A stretch of DNA of 64,000 nucleotides from Halobacterium sp. CBA1132 (lineage in GTDB: Archaea > Halobacteriota > Halobacteria > Halobacteriales > Halobacteriaceae): assembly GCF_001485535.1 (NCBI RefSeq), contig NZ_BCMZ01000001.1, positions 868,001 to 932,000 of the forward strand, read 5' to 3'. Below the pieces are notes generated by a model. The model did no database searches and was not told the origin of the DNA. It saw only the letters and a program-made list of their open reading frames with translations. Shown one piece after another: positions 16,994-29,067 of this stretch. The stretch's first letter is position 1. Each line of letters opens with the position of its first letter. The position numbers and the translations under genes were made by a program.

Positions 16994-17158
16994 CTACGCT
17001 AAAAGCACTCCTCCTTCGGTCCGTTCGCTACGCTCACTCTCCCTCAGTCGTCGGCCTGCGCTCACTCGCTTCGCTCGTTCGCGCAGTGAACCGCGTCGCT
17101 CGGGTCCGTTGGACCGCTCGCTCGCGGATGCGATTTCGATAGAAAAGTTGGTGGGCCG

Positions 17159-19651
17159 TTACTCGTCGGCTTCGCTCTCGTCTTCCTCCTCGCCGTCCTC
17201 GCTGGGGCGGTAGACGGAGACGTCGGCGACCTCGTCGCCTTCCTCGACGCCCATCACTTTCACGCCCTTCGTGTTCCGGCCGACCGTCGAGATCTCGTCG
17301 ACGGGGAGCCGGATAATCTGGCCCTCCGCGCTCATCGCGACCACGTCGTCGTCCTCAGTCACCGTTTCGATAGACACGACGTTGCCGTTCCGTTCTTCGG
17401 TCTTGATGTCGACGAGCCCATATCCGTACCTGGACTGCGGTCGATACTCGGTCACCAGCGTTCGCTTCCCGTACCCGTTTCGGGTGACTGTCAAGAGACT
17501 CCGGTCGTCGTTCTCGTAGGTCGCCGCGAGGCCGGCGACGTGGTCACCGTCCCGGAGCTTCACGCCGTTGACGCCTTTCGTAGCGCGACTGGTCGACCGG
17601 ACCTCGGCTTCGTCGAATCGAATCGTCATCCCGTGTTCCGTGCCGATGACGAGGTCCATCTTCCCGTCAGTTACCTCGACGTCGACGAGCTCGTCGCCGT
17701 CGTTCAGCCGGATTCCGATGATGCCAGTCGAGAGGACGTCCTCGTACTCGGTTGCGGGCGTCCGCTTAGCGATGCCGTTCTTGGTGACCATCGTGAGGTA
17801 CTCCCCGTCCCCGAAGTCGTCCGTGTTGACGATGGAGGTCACTTCCTCCCCGTCGTCGAGGTCCAGAATATTCACGGCGGACGTGCCGCGAGCAGTCCGG
17901 GACATCTCGGGAATTTCGTACGTCTTGAGCTGGTAGACCTGCCCCTGGTTCGTGAAGCAGAGCAAGTAATCGTGCGTGCTCGCGGTGAACACCGCGGAGA
18001 CGCGGTCCTCGTCTTTGAGGTCCGTGCCGATGATGCCCTTGCCGCCGCGGTGCTGGGCGTCGAAGGTGTCCGCGGGCACACGCTTGATGTAGTCGCTCTC
18101 GGTGAGCACGACCACGACGTCCTCCTCGGGGATGAGGTCCTCGTCGGTGACCGTGCCGGTGTCCTCGATGAACGACGTGCGGCGCTCGTCGGCGTACTTG
18201 TCTTTGACTTCCTGGAGTTCGTCTTTGATGACCGAGAGGAGTTCGTCCTCGCTGCCGAGAATCTCCTCGAGGCGCTCGATGCGCGCGGTGACGTCCTCGT
18301 ACTCGGACTCGATTTCCGCGGTCTCCATCGACGTGAGGCTGCCGAGTTGCATCCGCACGATGTGGTCGGCTTGCGCCTGCGTGAACCCGAAGTCGTCTTT
18401 CAGGGCTTCCTTGGCGTCGTCGCGGTCCTCGGCGTCCTGGATGGTTTCGACCACGTCGTCGGCCTGCTCCAGGGCCTTTAGGCGGCCTTCGAGGATGTGC
18501 GCGCGGTCCTCGGCCTCCGCGAGGTCGTGCTCGGAGCGCCGCCGCACTACTTCCTTGCGGTGGGCGACGTACTCTTCGAGCATCTCCTTGAGCGTGAGGA
18601 CTTTCGGCTGGCCGTCCACGAGCGCGAGGTTGATGACGCCGAACGTGCGTTCGAGGTGGGATTCGAGCAGGTGGTTCTCGACGACGTCCGTGTTCGCGTT
18701 GCGCTTGAGTTCCACGACGATGCGGATGCCGTTCCGGTCGGACTCGTCGCGGAGGTCCCGCACGCCGTCGAGGTCGCCGTCGCGGACGTCGTCCGCGATG
18801 CGCTCGACGAGCTTGGACTTGTTCTGCTGGTAGGGGAGCTCCGTGATGACGATGCTGTCACTCGAATCCCCCTCCTCGACGTGGTACTCGGCGCGCATCC
18901 GGACGCGGCCCCGGCCCGTCTGGTAGGCCTGCTTGACGTCCGAGCGCCCGACGATGTTCCCCGCGGTCGGGAAGTCCGGCCCCTTCACGTAGTCCATCAG
19001 GTCGATGACTGTACAGTCGGGGTTGTCGATGAGGTGGACTGTCGCGTCCACGACCTCGCCGAGGTTGTGCGGCGGGACGTTCGTCGACATCCCGACCGCG
19101 ATACCCGACGACCCGTTCACGAGCAGGTTCGGGAACGCCGACGGCAACACCTTCGGCTCCTGCAGGCGGTCGTCGTAGTTCGACTGGAAGTCGACGGTGT
19201 CCTTCTCGATGTCCGTCAGCAGCTCCTCCGCGATGGGTGCCATGCGGGCTTCCGTGTACCGCATCGCCGCGGCGGGGTCGCCGTCGACGCTGCCGAAGTT
19301 CCCCTGGCCGTCTACGAGCGGATGCCGCATCGAGAAGTCTTGGGCCATCCGCACGAGCGCGTCGTAGATGGCGGAGTCGCCGTGCGGGTGGTAGTCCCCC
19401 ATCGTGTCCCCGACGATGTTCGAGGACTTCCGGTGGCTGGACCCGCTAGTGACGCCCGCCTCGTGCATCGCGTAGAGGATGCGTCGGTGGACGGGCTTGA
19501 GGCCGTCCCGGACGTCCGGGAGCGCGCGGCCCGCGATGACGCTCATCGCGTAGTCGATGTACGACTGCTCCATCTCCTCGTCCACGCGGACGTTCTTCAC
19601 TCGGTCCGCGACTTCCTCGGGTGCGTCTGGGTCTGGTGCGTCCGAACTCAT
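17159..19651 (-). CDS. gyrA: DNA gyrase subunit A
   Basis: An 830-residue GyrA. The DNA-cleaving tyrosine is Tyr132 in [10 protein letters not shown]; the quinolone-determining region [19 protein letters not shown] precedes it. A GyrA box is recognisable as QHRGGKG near residue 533, separating the winged-helix/tower core from the six-bladed C-terminal DNA-wrapping domain, so the enzyme should supercoil rather than only relax or decatenate. The C-terminus is a short acidic tail ([13 protein letters not shown]). It lies one base downstream of gyrB and must be co-transcribed with it. Gyrase in haloarchaea is of bacterial type and is the target of novobiocin and quinolones. Confidence 0.98.
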   Translation of the reverse strand: MSSDAPDPDAPEEVADRVKNVRVDEEMEQSYIDYAMSVIAGRALPDVRDGLKPVHRRILYAMHEAGVTSGSSHRKSSNIVGDTMGDYHPHGDSAIYDALVRMAQDFSMRHPLVDGQGNFGSVDGDPAAAMRYTEARMAPIAEELLTDIEKDTVDFQSNYDDRLQEPKVLPSAFPNLLVNGSSGIAVGMSTNVPPHNLGEVVDATVHLIDNPDCTVIDLMDYVKGPDFPTAGNIVGRSDVKQAYQTGRGRVRMRAEYHVEEGDSSDSIVITELPYQQNKSKLVERIADDVRDGDLDGVRDLRDESDRNGIRIVVELKRNANTDVVENHLLESHLERTFGVINLALVDGQPKVLTLKEMLEEYVAHRKEVVRRRSEHDLAEAEDRAHILEGRLKALEQADDVVETIQDAEDRDDAKEALKDDFGFTQAQADHIVRMQLGSLTSMETAEIESEYEDVTARIERLEEILGSEDELLSVIKDELQEVKDKYADERRTSFIEDTGTVTDEDLIPEEDVVVVLTESDYIKRVPADTFDAQHRGGKGIIGTDLKDEDRVSAVFTASTHDYLLCFTNQGQVYQLKTYEIPEMSRTARGTSAVNILDLDDGEEVTSIVNTDDFGDGEYLTMVTKNGIAKRTPATEYEDVLSTGIIGIRLNDGDELVDVEVTDGKMDLVIGTEHGMTIRFDEAEVRSTSRATKGVNGVKLRDGDHVAGLAATYENDDRSLLTVTRNGYGKRTLVTEYRPQSRYGYGLVDIKTEERNGNVVSIETVTEDDDVVAMSAEGQIIRLPVDEISTVGRNTKGVKVMGVEEGDEVADVSVYRPSEDGEEEDESEADE

Positions 19652-19652
19652 G

Positions 19653-21737
<2,085 letters not shown>

Positions 21738-24140
21738 ATGACGTCCTTCCAGTCGACACTCGGCGAGGAGGAGGGCATCGCGGAGGAGCTCGCCGCGAGC
21801 CAGCGCGAGATCTCCATCGCCGAGTTCTTCGAGAAGAACAAGCACATGCTCGGCTTCGACAGCGGCGCCCGAGGGCTGGTCACGGCCGTCAAGGAGGCCG
21901 TCGACAACGCCCTCGACGCCACCGAGGAAGCCGGCATCCTGCCCGACATCTACGTCGAAATCGAGGAGGGCCGGGACTACTACACCCTCGTCGTCGAGGA
22001 CAACGGCCCCGGCATCACCAAAGACCAGATTCCGAAAATCTTCGGGAAACTCCTATACGGCTCGCGCTTCCACGCACGAGAGCAAAATCGCGGTCAGCAA
22101 GGAATCGGGATTTCAGCGGCTGTATTGTACTCTCAGTTGACTTCCGGGAAGCCGGTGCGCATCGAGAGCCGCACGCAGGACTCCGGCGTGTCGAACTACT
22201 ACGAGCTCATCATCGACACGGACACCAACGAGCCCGAAATCAGCGTCGAGGAGGAGCTCTCCGCGGCGGAGAGCGACCTCCGGGGGACCCACGGCACGCG
22301 CATCGAGATGGACCTCGAAGCGAACATGCGCGCCCGCGGCCAGCTCCACGACTACGTGAAGCACACCGCGGTCGTCAACCCCCACGCGCGCATCGAACTG
22401 CAGGAGCCGAAGGGCGAAATCAAGGCCGAGCGCGCCGAGGGCGCGGGCCTCCCCGAGGAGACCGAGGAGATTCGCCCCCACCCCCACGGCGTCGAACTCG
22501 GGACGCTCATCAAGATGCTCGGCGACACCGACTCGCACTCCGTCTCCGGGTTCCTCCAGTCGGAGTTCACCCGGGTCGGGAAGAAGACCGCCGACGGCAT
22601 CGTCGACGCGTTCCGCGACCGCCACTACGGCCGAGAATTACGGTGGCGGCCGCCGGGCATCGACTCCGAAACCGACCTCGAAGCCGCCGTCGTCGACGCC
22701 GTCTCGAACAAGGGCGCCGACGACACCGCGGCGTTCGCCGAGCGCGTCGCCGACGCCGTCGAGGACGCCGAGCGCGTCGCGTACTCCGAACTCGAAGCGC
22801 TCGTCGCCGACGCCGCCACCGACTCCGAGGAGTCCTCCGGAACGACGTTCGGTGACACCGTACAGGAACACGTCGTCGACGCGGTGTGGGCCGCGCTCAC
22901 TGAGGACCGCGCGGCGGACGTCTTCCACGCAGTCGACGCCGCGACCACCGTCCAGAAGGACGACGCGACCGTGCGCGGGCTCGCCGAGCGCATCGCCGAC
23001 AAATTCGGCAGCGACACGCCCCGCGACCGCGTGACGCGCGCCGAATTGGCGGAGTTCGTCTACCGCGCCGCCGAGATGACCGAGGAGGTCGAGGACGCCA
23101 CGGTCGGCGACACCGCCCGCGAGAACGTCGTCGAGGAACTCTGGACCGACATGGCGACCGTCCCCGACGACCTGCCGAAGACCAAGGCCGTCGCGAGCGA
23201 CCGCGACACCGCCAGCGAACTGCTGGACGCGATGGCGACCGTCGACGTGATGGCGCCGCCGACCTCGTGTCTCTCGCCCATCGAGGCCAACCTCGTGGAG
23301 GCCGGTCTCCGCAAGGAGTTCGACGCCGAGTTCTACGCCGCGGCGACCCGCGACGCCGAGGTCCACGGCGGCGACCCGTTCATCGTGGAAGCCGGCATCG
23401 CGTACGGCGGCGAACTCGAAGACCAGGGCGGCGTCGACCTGCTGCGGTTCGCGAACCGCGTGCCGCTGGTCTACCAGCGCGGCGCGTGCGCGACGACGAA
23501 CGTCGTCAAGGACATCGGCTGGCGGAACTACAACCTCGACCAGCCCGGCGGGAGCGGCCTCCCGCAGGGGCCGGCGGTCATCATGATTCACGTCGCGTCG
23601 ACGAACGTCCCGTTCACCAGCGAGTCCAAGGACGCCGTCGCGTCCGTCGAGGAAATCGAGGACGAAATCGAACTCGCGGTGCGGGAGGCCGCCCGCGAAC
23701 TGAAGTCGTTCCTCAACAAGCGCCAGTCGATGCGCAAGCGCCAGCAGAAACAGAACGTCATCATGGACATCCTCCCCACCATGGCGGAGAAAGTCTCGGA
23801 GATGACCGACAACGAGCCCCTCGACGTCGACGACTCGCTGGCGCGCATCATGAACAACGTCCTCGTCGAGCGCGAACTCGACGACGGCGAGGTGACGCTG
23901 CGCGTCGAGAACCACGGTAGCACGGCCGCGGACGTCGACATCACGGACATCGTCACCGCCGAGCCCGCGGACGCCTCCGACGGGAACGTCGTGGAGATGG
24001 ACGGCGAGTGGTTCGTGAAGTGGTCGCCGTCGGTCTCCGGCGGCGACACCGCGGAACTGACGTACAGCGTGGACGAAGACGCGGAGTTCGACCTCTCCGT
24101 GCAGGGCGTCGAGGACGCCCGCCTCACTGTCGACCAATGA
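21738..24140 (+). CDS. top6B: DNA topoisomerase VI subunit B
   Basis: An 800-residue GHKL ATPase subunit of type IIB topoisomerase VI. The ATP site is seen in [31 protein letters not shown] and [18 protein letters not shown] (lid and P-loop-like G2 box). The transducer and a helical insert follow, with a conserved stretch [24 protein letters not shown] in the last third, and a C-terminal beta-sandwich-like domain. A long acidic insertion (about residues 310-500) is common in haloarchaeal forms. The codons at 22074-22142 are unlike the rest of the gene (13 of 23 end in A or T). The start follows its TATA-like box by about 30 bp. Its TGA stop overlaps the ATG of top6A (ATGA). Confidence 0.97.
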   Translation: MTSFQSTLGEEEGIAEELAASQREISIAEFFEKNKHMLGFDSGARGLVTAVKEAVDNALDATEEAGILPDIYVEIEEGRDYYTLVVEDNGPGITKDQIPKIFGKLLYGSRFHAREQNRGQQGIGISAAVLYSQLTSGKPVRIESRTQDSGVSNYYELIIDTDTNEPEISVEEELSAAESDLRGTHGTRIEMDLEANMRARGQLHDYVKHTAVVNPHARIELQEPKGEIKAERAEGAGLPEETEEIRPHPHGVELGTLIKMLGDTDSHSVSGFLQSEFTRVGKKTADGIVDAFRDRHYGRELRWRPPGIDSETDLEAAVVDAVSNKGADDTAAFAERVADAVEDAERVAYSELEALVADAATDSEESSGTTFGDTVQEHVVDAVWAALTEDRAADVFHAVDAATTVQKDDATVRGLAERIADKFGSDTPRDRVTRAELAEFVYRAAEMTEEVEDATVGDTARENVVEELWTDMATVPDDLPKTKAVASDRDTASELLDAMATVDVMAPPTSCLSPIEANLVEAGLRKEFDAEFYAAATRDAEVHGGDPFIVEAGIAYGGELEDQGGVDLLRFANRVPLVYQRGACATTNVVKDIGWRNYNLDQPGGSGLPQGPAVIMIHVASTNVPFTSESKDAVASVEEIEDEIELAVREAARELKSFLNKRQSMRKRQQKQNVIMDILPTMAEKVSEMTDNEPLDVDDSLARIMNNVLVERELDDGEVTLRVENHGSTAADVDITDIVTAEPADASDGNVVEMDGEWFVKWSPSVSGGDTAELTYSVDEDAEFDLSVQGVEDARLTVDQ

Positions 24141-25246
24141 GCGACGCAAACACCCCAGACACCCCGAAGGGCGACGACGCCCGCGACCAGCTCGTCGAGC
24201 TGGCCGAACAGTTCTACGACCAGTTCGCGGACGGCGACGTCCCGAAGATGACGCTGCCGACGCGCTCGAAGTCCAACATCGAGTACGACGAGGGCGCCGA
24301 CGTGTGGGTGTACGGCGACCGCACCAGCACGCGCTCGGCGAACTCCGTGCGGGGGGCGCGCAAACTCCTGAAGTCCATCTACACAATCGACTTCCTCGCC
24401 CAGCAGCTCGACGAGAACCGTTCGTCGACGCTGCGTGAACTGTACTACCTCTCCGAGTCGTGGGACGAGGAGGAGGCCCAGTTCAACGACCAGAGCGAGT
24501 CCGACAAGCTCGTCGAGGACCTCGAAATCGTCTCCGGCGTGAAACGCGAGGACTTCCACATGCGCCCCGAGGAGTCCGGCGCGAAGGTGATGGGGCCGCT
24601 GCGCATCCGCGAGCAGACCAACCGCGGCGACCGCGAGATTCACTGTCAGGACGACGTCGGGCAGGGCGGCTACCAGATTCCGAACAACCCCGACACCATC
24701 GAGTTCATGGAGAGCGACGCGGAGTTCGTGATGTGCGTCGAGACCGGTGGGATGCGCGACCGCCTCGTCGAGAACGGCTTCGACGACGAGTACGACTGCC
24801 TCGTCGTCCACCTCGGCGGCCAGCCAGCGCGGGCGACTCGCCGGCTCACGAAGCGCCTGCACGACGAACTCGGCCTCCCGGTCACCGTGTTCACTGACGG
24901 TGACCCGTGGTCGTACCGCATCTTCGGCTCCGTGGCGTACGGCTCCATCAAGTCCGCGCACCTCTCGAAGTACCTCGCCACGCCGCAGGCGCAGTTCGTC
25001 GGTATCCGCCCGCAGGACATCGTCGACTACGACCTGCCGACGGACCCGCTCAGCGACTCCGACGTGAACGCCCTCGAATCCGAACTGGAGGACCCGCGCT
25101 TCCAGAGCGACTTCTGGACCGAGCAGATCGAGCTCCAACTGGACATCGACAAGAAGGCCGAACAGCAGGCGCTGGCGTCCCGCGGCCTCGACTTCGTGAC
25201 CGACACCTACCTCCCGGAGCGCCTCTCCGAGATGGGCGTCATCTAG
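24137..25246 (+). CDS. top6A: DNA topoisomerase VI subunit A
   Basis: A 369-residue Spo11/Top6A protein, the DNA-cleaving subunit that partners with Top6B in an A2B2 enzyme. The catalytic tyrosine is in [12 protein letters not shown] within the winged-helix CAP domain; the TOPRIM domain shows [13 protein letters not shown] (catalytic Glu) and [22 protein letters not shown] (DxD). The start ATG overlaps the top6B stop, so translation is coupled. Together they relax and decatenate DNA with a two-base stagger; the antagonistic gyrase genes are transcribed in the opposite direction from the shared promoter region. Confidence 0.97.
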   Translation: MSDANTPDTPKGDDARDQLVELAEQFYDQFADGDVPKMTLPTRSKSNIEYDEGADVWVYGDRTSTRSANSVRGARKLLKSIYTIDFLAQQLDENRSSTLRELYYLSESWDEEEAQFNDQSESDKLVEDLEIVSGVKREDFHMRPEESGAKVMGPLRIREQTNRGDREIHCQDDVGQGGYQIPNNPDTIEFMESDAEFVMCVETGGMRDRLVENGFDDEYDCLVVHLGGQPARATRRLTKRLHDELGLPVTVFTDGDPWSYRIFGSVAYGSIKSAHLSKYLATPQAQFVGIRPQDIVDYDLPTDPLSDSDVNALESELEDPRFQSDFWTEQIELQLDIDKKAEQQALASRGLDFVTDTYLPERLSEMGVI

Positions 25247-25304
25247 CGGGTCGCGGTTTGCCGCGTGGGATAGAGGCAAGGCAGTGCAGTAGCACGTCGG
25301 AACT

Positions 25305-26489
25305 ATGGACTCCCGACCGGCGCTCTCCGAGCACCCGCTCGTCGTCGCTTCCGTCCTCCTGACAGCCGTCGCGTCGGGCGCTTTCGAAATCGTGCCCGCG
25401 AGCACGACGCCCGTGCTCGCCGACCACCTCGGCGCGAGCGCCGCGGAAGTGAACTGGCTCGTGAGCGTGATGCTCGGCGTCGCCGTCGTCGCCAGCGTCC
25501 CCGCGGGCGCCGTCGTCGACCGCTTCGGCGCGGCGCGGAGTTTCACGTTCGCGACGTGCGTGTTCCTCGTCGGCGGCCTCGCTAGCTGGCAGTTCGCTCA
25601 GCGGGGCGCGTACTGGCCGGTGCTGTACGCGCGCGTCGTCGCCGGCCTCGGATTCGTGCTCATCTGGAACACCGGCCTCACGGTGTTCGGGCAGTTCCAG
25701 AACGCCGCCACCGCAACGGGGTTGTTCACCGCCAGCGGCCCCGTCGGGTTCGCCGTCGGCCACCTCACGGGGCCGACGATTGCCAGCGAGTACGGCCCCG
25801 CCGCCGTCTTCCTCGTCTATCCGCTGTTCTTCGTGCCCGCGCTCGCCGGCATCCTCGCCGGCTGGGAGTCGGACCTCGCCGGCGGCGGCACCGGCGAGAT
25901 TCCGTCGCTGTCGAGCGTGGTCGGCGTCGCGCGCAACCGCACCGTCCTGCTGGTGTGCGCGCTCGGGTTCGTGTCGTACTCGCTGTACCTCTTCGTGAAC
26001 AGCTGGGTGCCGACGTACCTCACCGCGGAACTGTCGCTGTCGCTCGCGCAGAGCGGCGCGCTCACCGCGATGTTCCCCCTGCTCGGCGCGGCGGCGCGCG
26101 CCAGCGGCGGCGTCGTCACCGACCGCCTGCTCGGCGGCCGCACCCGCCCGGTCGTACTCGTATCGCTGGTCGTCTCCGGCGTCGCGCTCGCGGGTATCGC
26201 CGCCTCCTCGACGTACCTCGTGGTCGCCGCGTTCCTCCTCGTCGGCGGCTACTTCGTGCAGTTGAGCCTCGGCCTGTTCTACAGCGTCGTCCCCGGCGTC
26301 GTCGACGACGCCGACGTCACCACCGCCGTCGCGCTGCTCACCAGCGTCGGCCTCTTCGGCGCGTTCAGCGCGCCCCTCGTCGCCGGCGAAATCATCGCGG
26401 CGACCGGAGCCTACCTCGCGGCGTTCGGGTACGCGCTCGCGCTCACCGTCGTTGGCCTCGTGCTGGCGCTCGCGTACTTCGAGGACTAG
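25305..26489 (+). CDS. Major facilitator superfamily transporter
   Basis: A 394-residue protein with about twelve membrane helices. The MFS motif between helices two and three is recognisable as AGAVVDRFGAARS, and a related motif GGVVTDRLLGGRTRP appears in the second half. Substrate cannot be inferred. The start ATG at 25305 lies 58 bases after the top6A stop with no strong TATA box, so read-through from the topoisomerase operon is possible. Its TAG stop forms a CTAG shared with the convergent HAD gene. Confidence 0.88.
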   Translation: MDSRPALSEHPLVVASVLLTAVASGAFEIVPASTTPVLADHLGASAAEVNWLVSVMLGVAVVASVPAGAVVDRFGAARSFTFATCVFLVGGLASWQFAQRGAYWPVLYARVVAGLGFVLIWNTGLTVFGQFQNAATATGLFTASGPVGFAVGHLTGPTIASEYGPAAVFLVYPLFFVPALAGILAGWESDLAGGGTGEIPSLSSVVGVARNRTVLLVCALGFVSYSLYLFVNSWVPTYLTAELSLSLAQSGALTAMFPLLGAAARASGGVVTDRLLGGRTRPVVLVSLVVSGVALAGIAASSTYLVVAAFLLVGGYFVQLSLGLFYSVVPGVVDDADVTTAVALLTSVGLFGAFSAPLVAGEIIAATGAYLAAFGYALALTVVGLVLALAYFED

Positions 26490-27265
26490 TCCAGCAGGCC
26501 GGGCACGTCCGCGAGCGAGTCGCAGACGTAGTCTGGTCGCACGTCGCTGTCCGCGAGGTCCGCGTCGCCGCTGACGCCGGTCCGCACGAGTACCGTCGTC
26601 ATCCCTGTGCGTTCGCCCATTTCGATGTCCGTGTCGAGGCGGTCGCCGACGAGCACGCACTCGTCGCTGGGTACGCCGATGCGGTCGGCGGCGAGGCGCG
26701 CGGTCGTGGCCGACGGCTTCCCGAGGACGGCGTCCGGCTCCCGCTCGGTCACCCCTGCGACCGCGCGGATAATTGCCCCGGAGCCCGGCGACCGGCCGTC
26801 CTCCGTGGGAATCGTCGTGTCGCGGTCCGTCCCGACGAACGCCGTCTCGTCGTCGAGCGCGTCCAGCGCGGCTTGTAGGTCCCGGAAGTGGAACTCGCGG
26901 TGGTAGCCCGCGACGACCACGTCGGCGGCGTCGGGGTCGTCGGTCAGCGGGACGTCGGCGTCCCGGAGCTGGTCGACTATCGAGGCCTCCGCGATGGGGA
27001 ACGCGCGCTCGTCGCCGTGGTTCTCGCGGAGGTACGCGACGGTCGCGTCCGTGGACGTGAGCACGTCCCCTGCGGTCGCGTCGATGCCCAACGCTCGGAG
27101 TCGCGCGGCGTACTCTCGGGGCGCGATTGTGGGGTTGTTCGTCAGGAAGAGCACGCGACTCACGCGCTCCCGGAGCGCCGCGATTGCCTCGCGGGCGCCC
27201 GGAATCAGCGTCTCGCCGCGGACGACGGTGCCGTCGAGGTCCACGACGGCGCCACGGACGTTCAT
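26486..27265 (-). CDS. HAD-superfamily phosphatase, NagD-like
   Basis: A 259-residue HAD hydrolase of subfamily IIA. Motif I is VVDLDGTVVRGE (Asp nucleophile and general acid) near residue 9, motif II is LFLTNNPT, motif III is the lysine in VLGKPS, and motif IV is LVGDRLDTDIEMG. The C2-type cap lies between motifs II and III. Such enzymes dephosphorylate sugar or nucleotide phosphates, p-nitrophenyl phosphate or phosphoglycolate; the natural substrate is not evident. It is convergent with the MFS gene and starts about 40 bases downstream (on its own strand) of the DNA ligase stop. Confidence 0.88.
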   Translation of the reverse strand: MNVRGAVVDLDGTVVRGETLIPGAREAIAALRERVSRVLFLTNNPTIAPREYAARLRALGIDATAGDVLTSTDATVAYLRENHGDERAFPIAEASIVDQLRDADVPLTDDPDAADVVVAGYHREFHFRDLQAALDALDDETAFVGTDRDTTIPTEDGRSPGSGAIIRAVAGVTEREPDAVLGKPSATTARLAADRIGVPSDECVLVGDRLDTDIEMGERTGMTTVLVRTGVSGDADLADSDVRPDYVCDSLADVPGLLD

Positions 27266-27304
27266 ACCACTCTTTGGACGGCTGGCGTGTTCAACGCACC
27301 GGCG

Positions 27305-28972
27305 TCAGCCCTGCTGGTCGGCGAGGCGCTCGACGCGCTCGATGGTGTCCGCCGTCTCCGGGGTCTTGTCCTCGCGCACGGAGACGAACCGCGGGAACCG
27401 GAGCGCGTACCCCGACCCGTACGTCGGCGACGTCTGAATCTCCTCGTAGCCGACCTCGAAGACGACCGCGGGTTCGAGGTCGACCGCCTGGCCGTCCTCC
27501 GAGCGAACGTGTGGCTCCAGTAGTTCCGTGAGGTCCGCGAGCTCCTCGTCAGTGATACCGGTGGCGACCTTCCCGATGGTCTCGAACTCGTCGTTCTCCT
27601 CGTCGCGCGCGGACAGCGCGAACGTCCCGAGGAAGGAAGCGCGCCGGCCTTCGCCCCACTCCGCGCCCGTCACTACCAAGTCCAGCGTCTCCACGTCGGG
27701 CTTGCGCTTCAGCCAGTGCTTCCCGCGGTCGCCGGGCGTGTACGCCGCGTCCGGGTCCTTCAGCATGATGCCCTCGTGGCCGGCTTCGAGGGCGTCCGCC
27801 TCGAAGGCCGCAATCTCGTCGGCGTCGTCGGTGACCAGAATTTCCGAGACCGCCGACTCGTCGTCGACGACCTCCCGGAGGCGCTCGTGGCGCGCCCGGA
27901 ACGGCGCGTCCAGCAAGTCTTCGCCCTCGGCGTGCAGGCAGTCGAAGGCGTTCAATTCGACGCGAATCTCGTCGCGCATCTGTGCGACGTCGTGCTTGCG
28001 GCGGAACCGCTTGAGAATCTCTTGGAACGGCAGCGGGTCGCCGTCGTCGTCGACCGCGACCGCTTCGCCGTCCAGAATCACGGGCGCGTCGACGTTCCCC
28101 TCCACGAACTCCACGAGTTCCGGGAGCGCGCTCGTCACGTCCTCCATGTTCCGCGAGTACAGCGACACCTCGTCGCCGTCCCAGTGGACTTGAACGCGTG
28201 CGCCGTCGAACTTCGTCTCCACGGCGGCCTCGTCCCACTCGTCGAGGGCGTCGGCGACCGTGCCCGCCTGCGCGAGCATCGCCTGCACGGGCCGCCCGAC
28301 TTCGAGGTGTATCTCGTCGAGGCCGGCCTCGCCCTCGTCGCGGGCGGTGACGGCTACGAGGCCGTAGTCGTTCGAGACTTGGAGCGCGCGCTCGGCGGCC
28401 GCCACGGGCACGTCGAAGGCCGCCGCGATGGCGTCCCGGACCGCGCCCTCGCCGACGCCGATGCGCATCTCCCCGAGGACGAGCCGCGCGAGGTACCGGG
28501 CTTCCTCGCCCGAGCAGTCGTTGAACAGTCCGAAGAGGAGGGTCACCTTCTCGTCTTGGCTGCCGTCGCCCTCGGCGGCCGCGAGCGCGGTCAAATCCTC
28601 GTACACGTCCGCGACCGTCAGGCCGTCGTCGGCGTCCCCGCTTGCGAACGCGCCCAGTCCCGCCTGCCCGCCGAGGTCGAGACTCGCCGCGACCTCGCCG
28701 ATGTCGCCCGTCTCCGCGAGGCGCTCCTCGACGTCGTCGACGGTGACGTTCGTCGACGCCGCGCGCGCCAGCGCCTCGTAGCAGAGGCGCGGGCCGATGT
28801 CGAGTTTCGTCTCCGAGTGCGCCGGGAACACTCGCCCCTGTACGAACCGCGCGACCACTGCGAGGTCGTCGCCCGCCTCGGCGAGCAGGTCGGCGACCTT
28901 CGCGACGACGTCGAGGTCCGCGTCAGTCGCCTCCACGTCGGCGGCGCGCGCGGCGAACGAGCCGAATTCCAT
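27305..28972 (-). CDS. lig: ATP-dependent DNA ligase
   Basis: A 555-residue replicative-type ligase. An N-terminal DNA-binding domain (about residues 1-220) precedes the adenylation domain with the nucleotidyl-lysine Lys254 in ETKFDGARVQ, then motifs such as ILDGEAVAV and GIMLKDPDA, and an OB-fold with WLKRKPDVETLDLVV. The lysine and first two motifs mark it as ATP-dependent; bacterial NAD-type domains (zinc finger, BRCT) are absent. The ATG at 28972 is preferred over the adjacent GTG three bases upstream; a minus-strand GTTTTATC box lies 26-33 bp before it. It is divergent from the glutamate-cysteine-ligase-like gene. Confidence 0.95.
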   Translation of the reverse strand: MEFGSFAARAADVEATDADLDVVAKVADLLAEAGDDLAVVARFVQGRVFPAHSETKLDIGPRLCYEALARAASTNVTVDDVEERLAETGDIGEVAASLDLGGQAGLGAFASGDADDGLTVADVYEDLTALAAAEGDGSQDEKVTLLFGLFNDCSGEEARYLARLVLGEMRIGVGEGAVRDAIAAAFDVPVAAAERALQVSNDYGLVAVTARDEGEAGLDEIHLEVGRPVQAMLAQAGTVADALDEWDEAAVETKFDGARVQVHWDGDEVSLYSRNMEDVTSALPELVEFVEGNVDAPVILDGEAVAVDDDGDPLPFQEILKRFRRKHDVAQMRDEIRVELNAFDCLHAEGEDLLDAPFRARHERLREVVDDESAVSEILVTDDADEIAAFEADALEAGHEGIMLKDPDAAYTPGDRGKHWLKRKPDVETLDLVVTGAEWGEGRRASFLGTFALSARDEENDEFETIGKVATGITDEELADLTELLEPHVRSEDGQAVDLEPAVVFEVGYEEIQTSPTYGSGYALRFPRFVSVREDKTPETADTIERVERLADQQG

Positions 28973-29067
28973 CACGCTCGGGTAGCCAGTACCCGCAGAT
29001 AAAACGCGCGAACCGCGTCCGCCCCACCCACCGCGCTTATTAGGTGCGGGGCGACAAAGCCCACCTC

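Noticed and set aside
16943-17158. Possible CRISPR-like repeat cluster
   Set aside because: The short similar segments are not evenly spaced and show no constant repeat with unique spacers; they look like hairpin and purine/pyrimidine motif drift.
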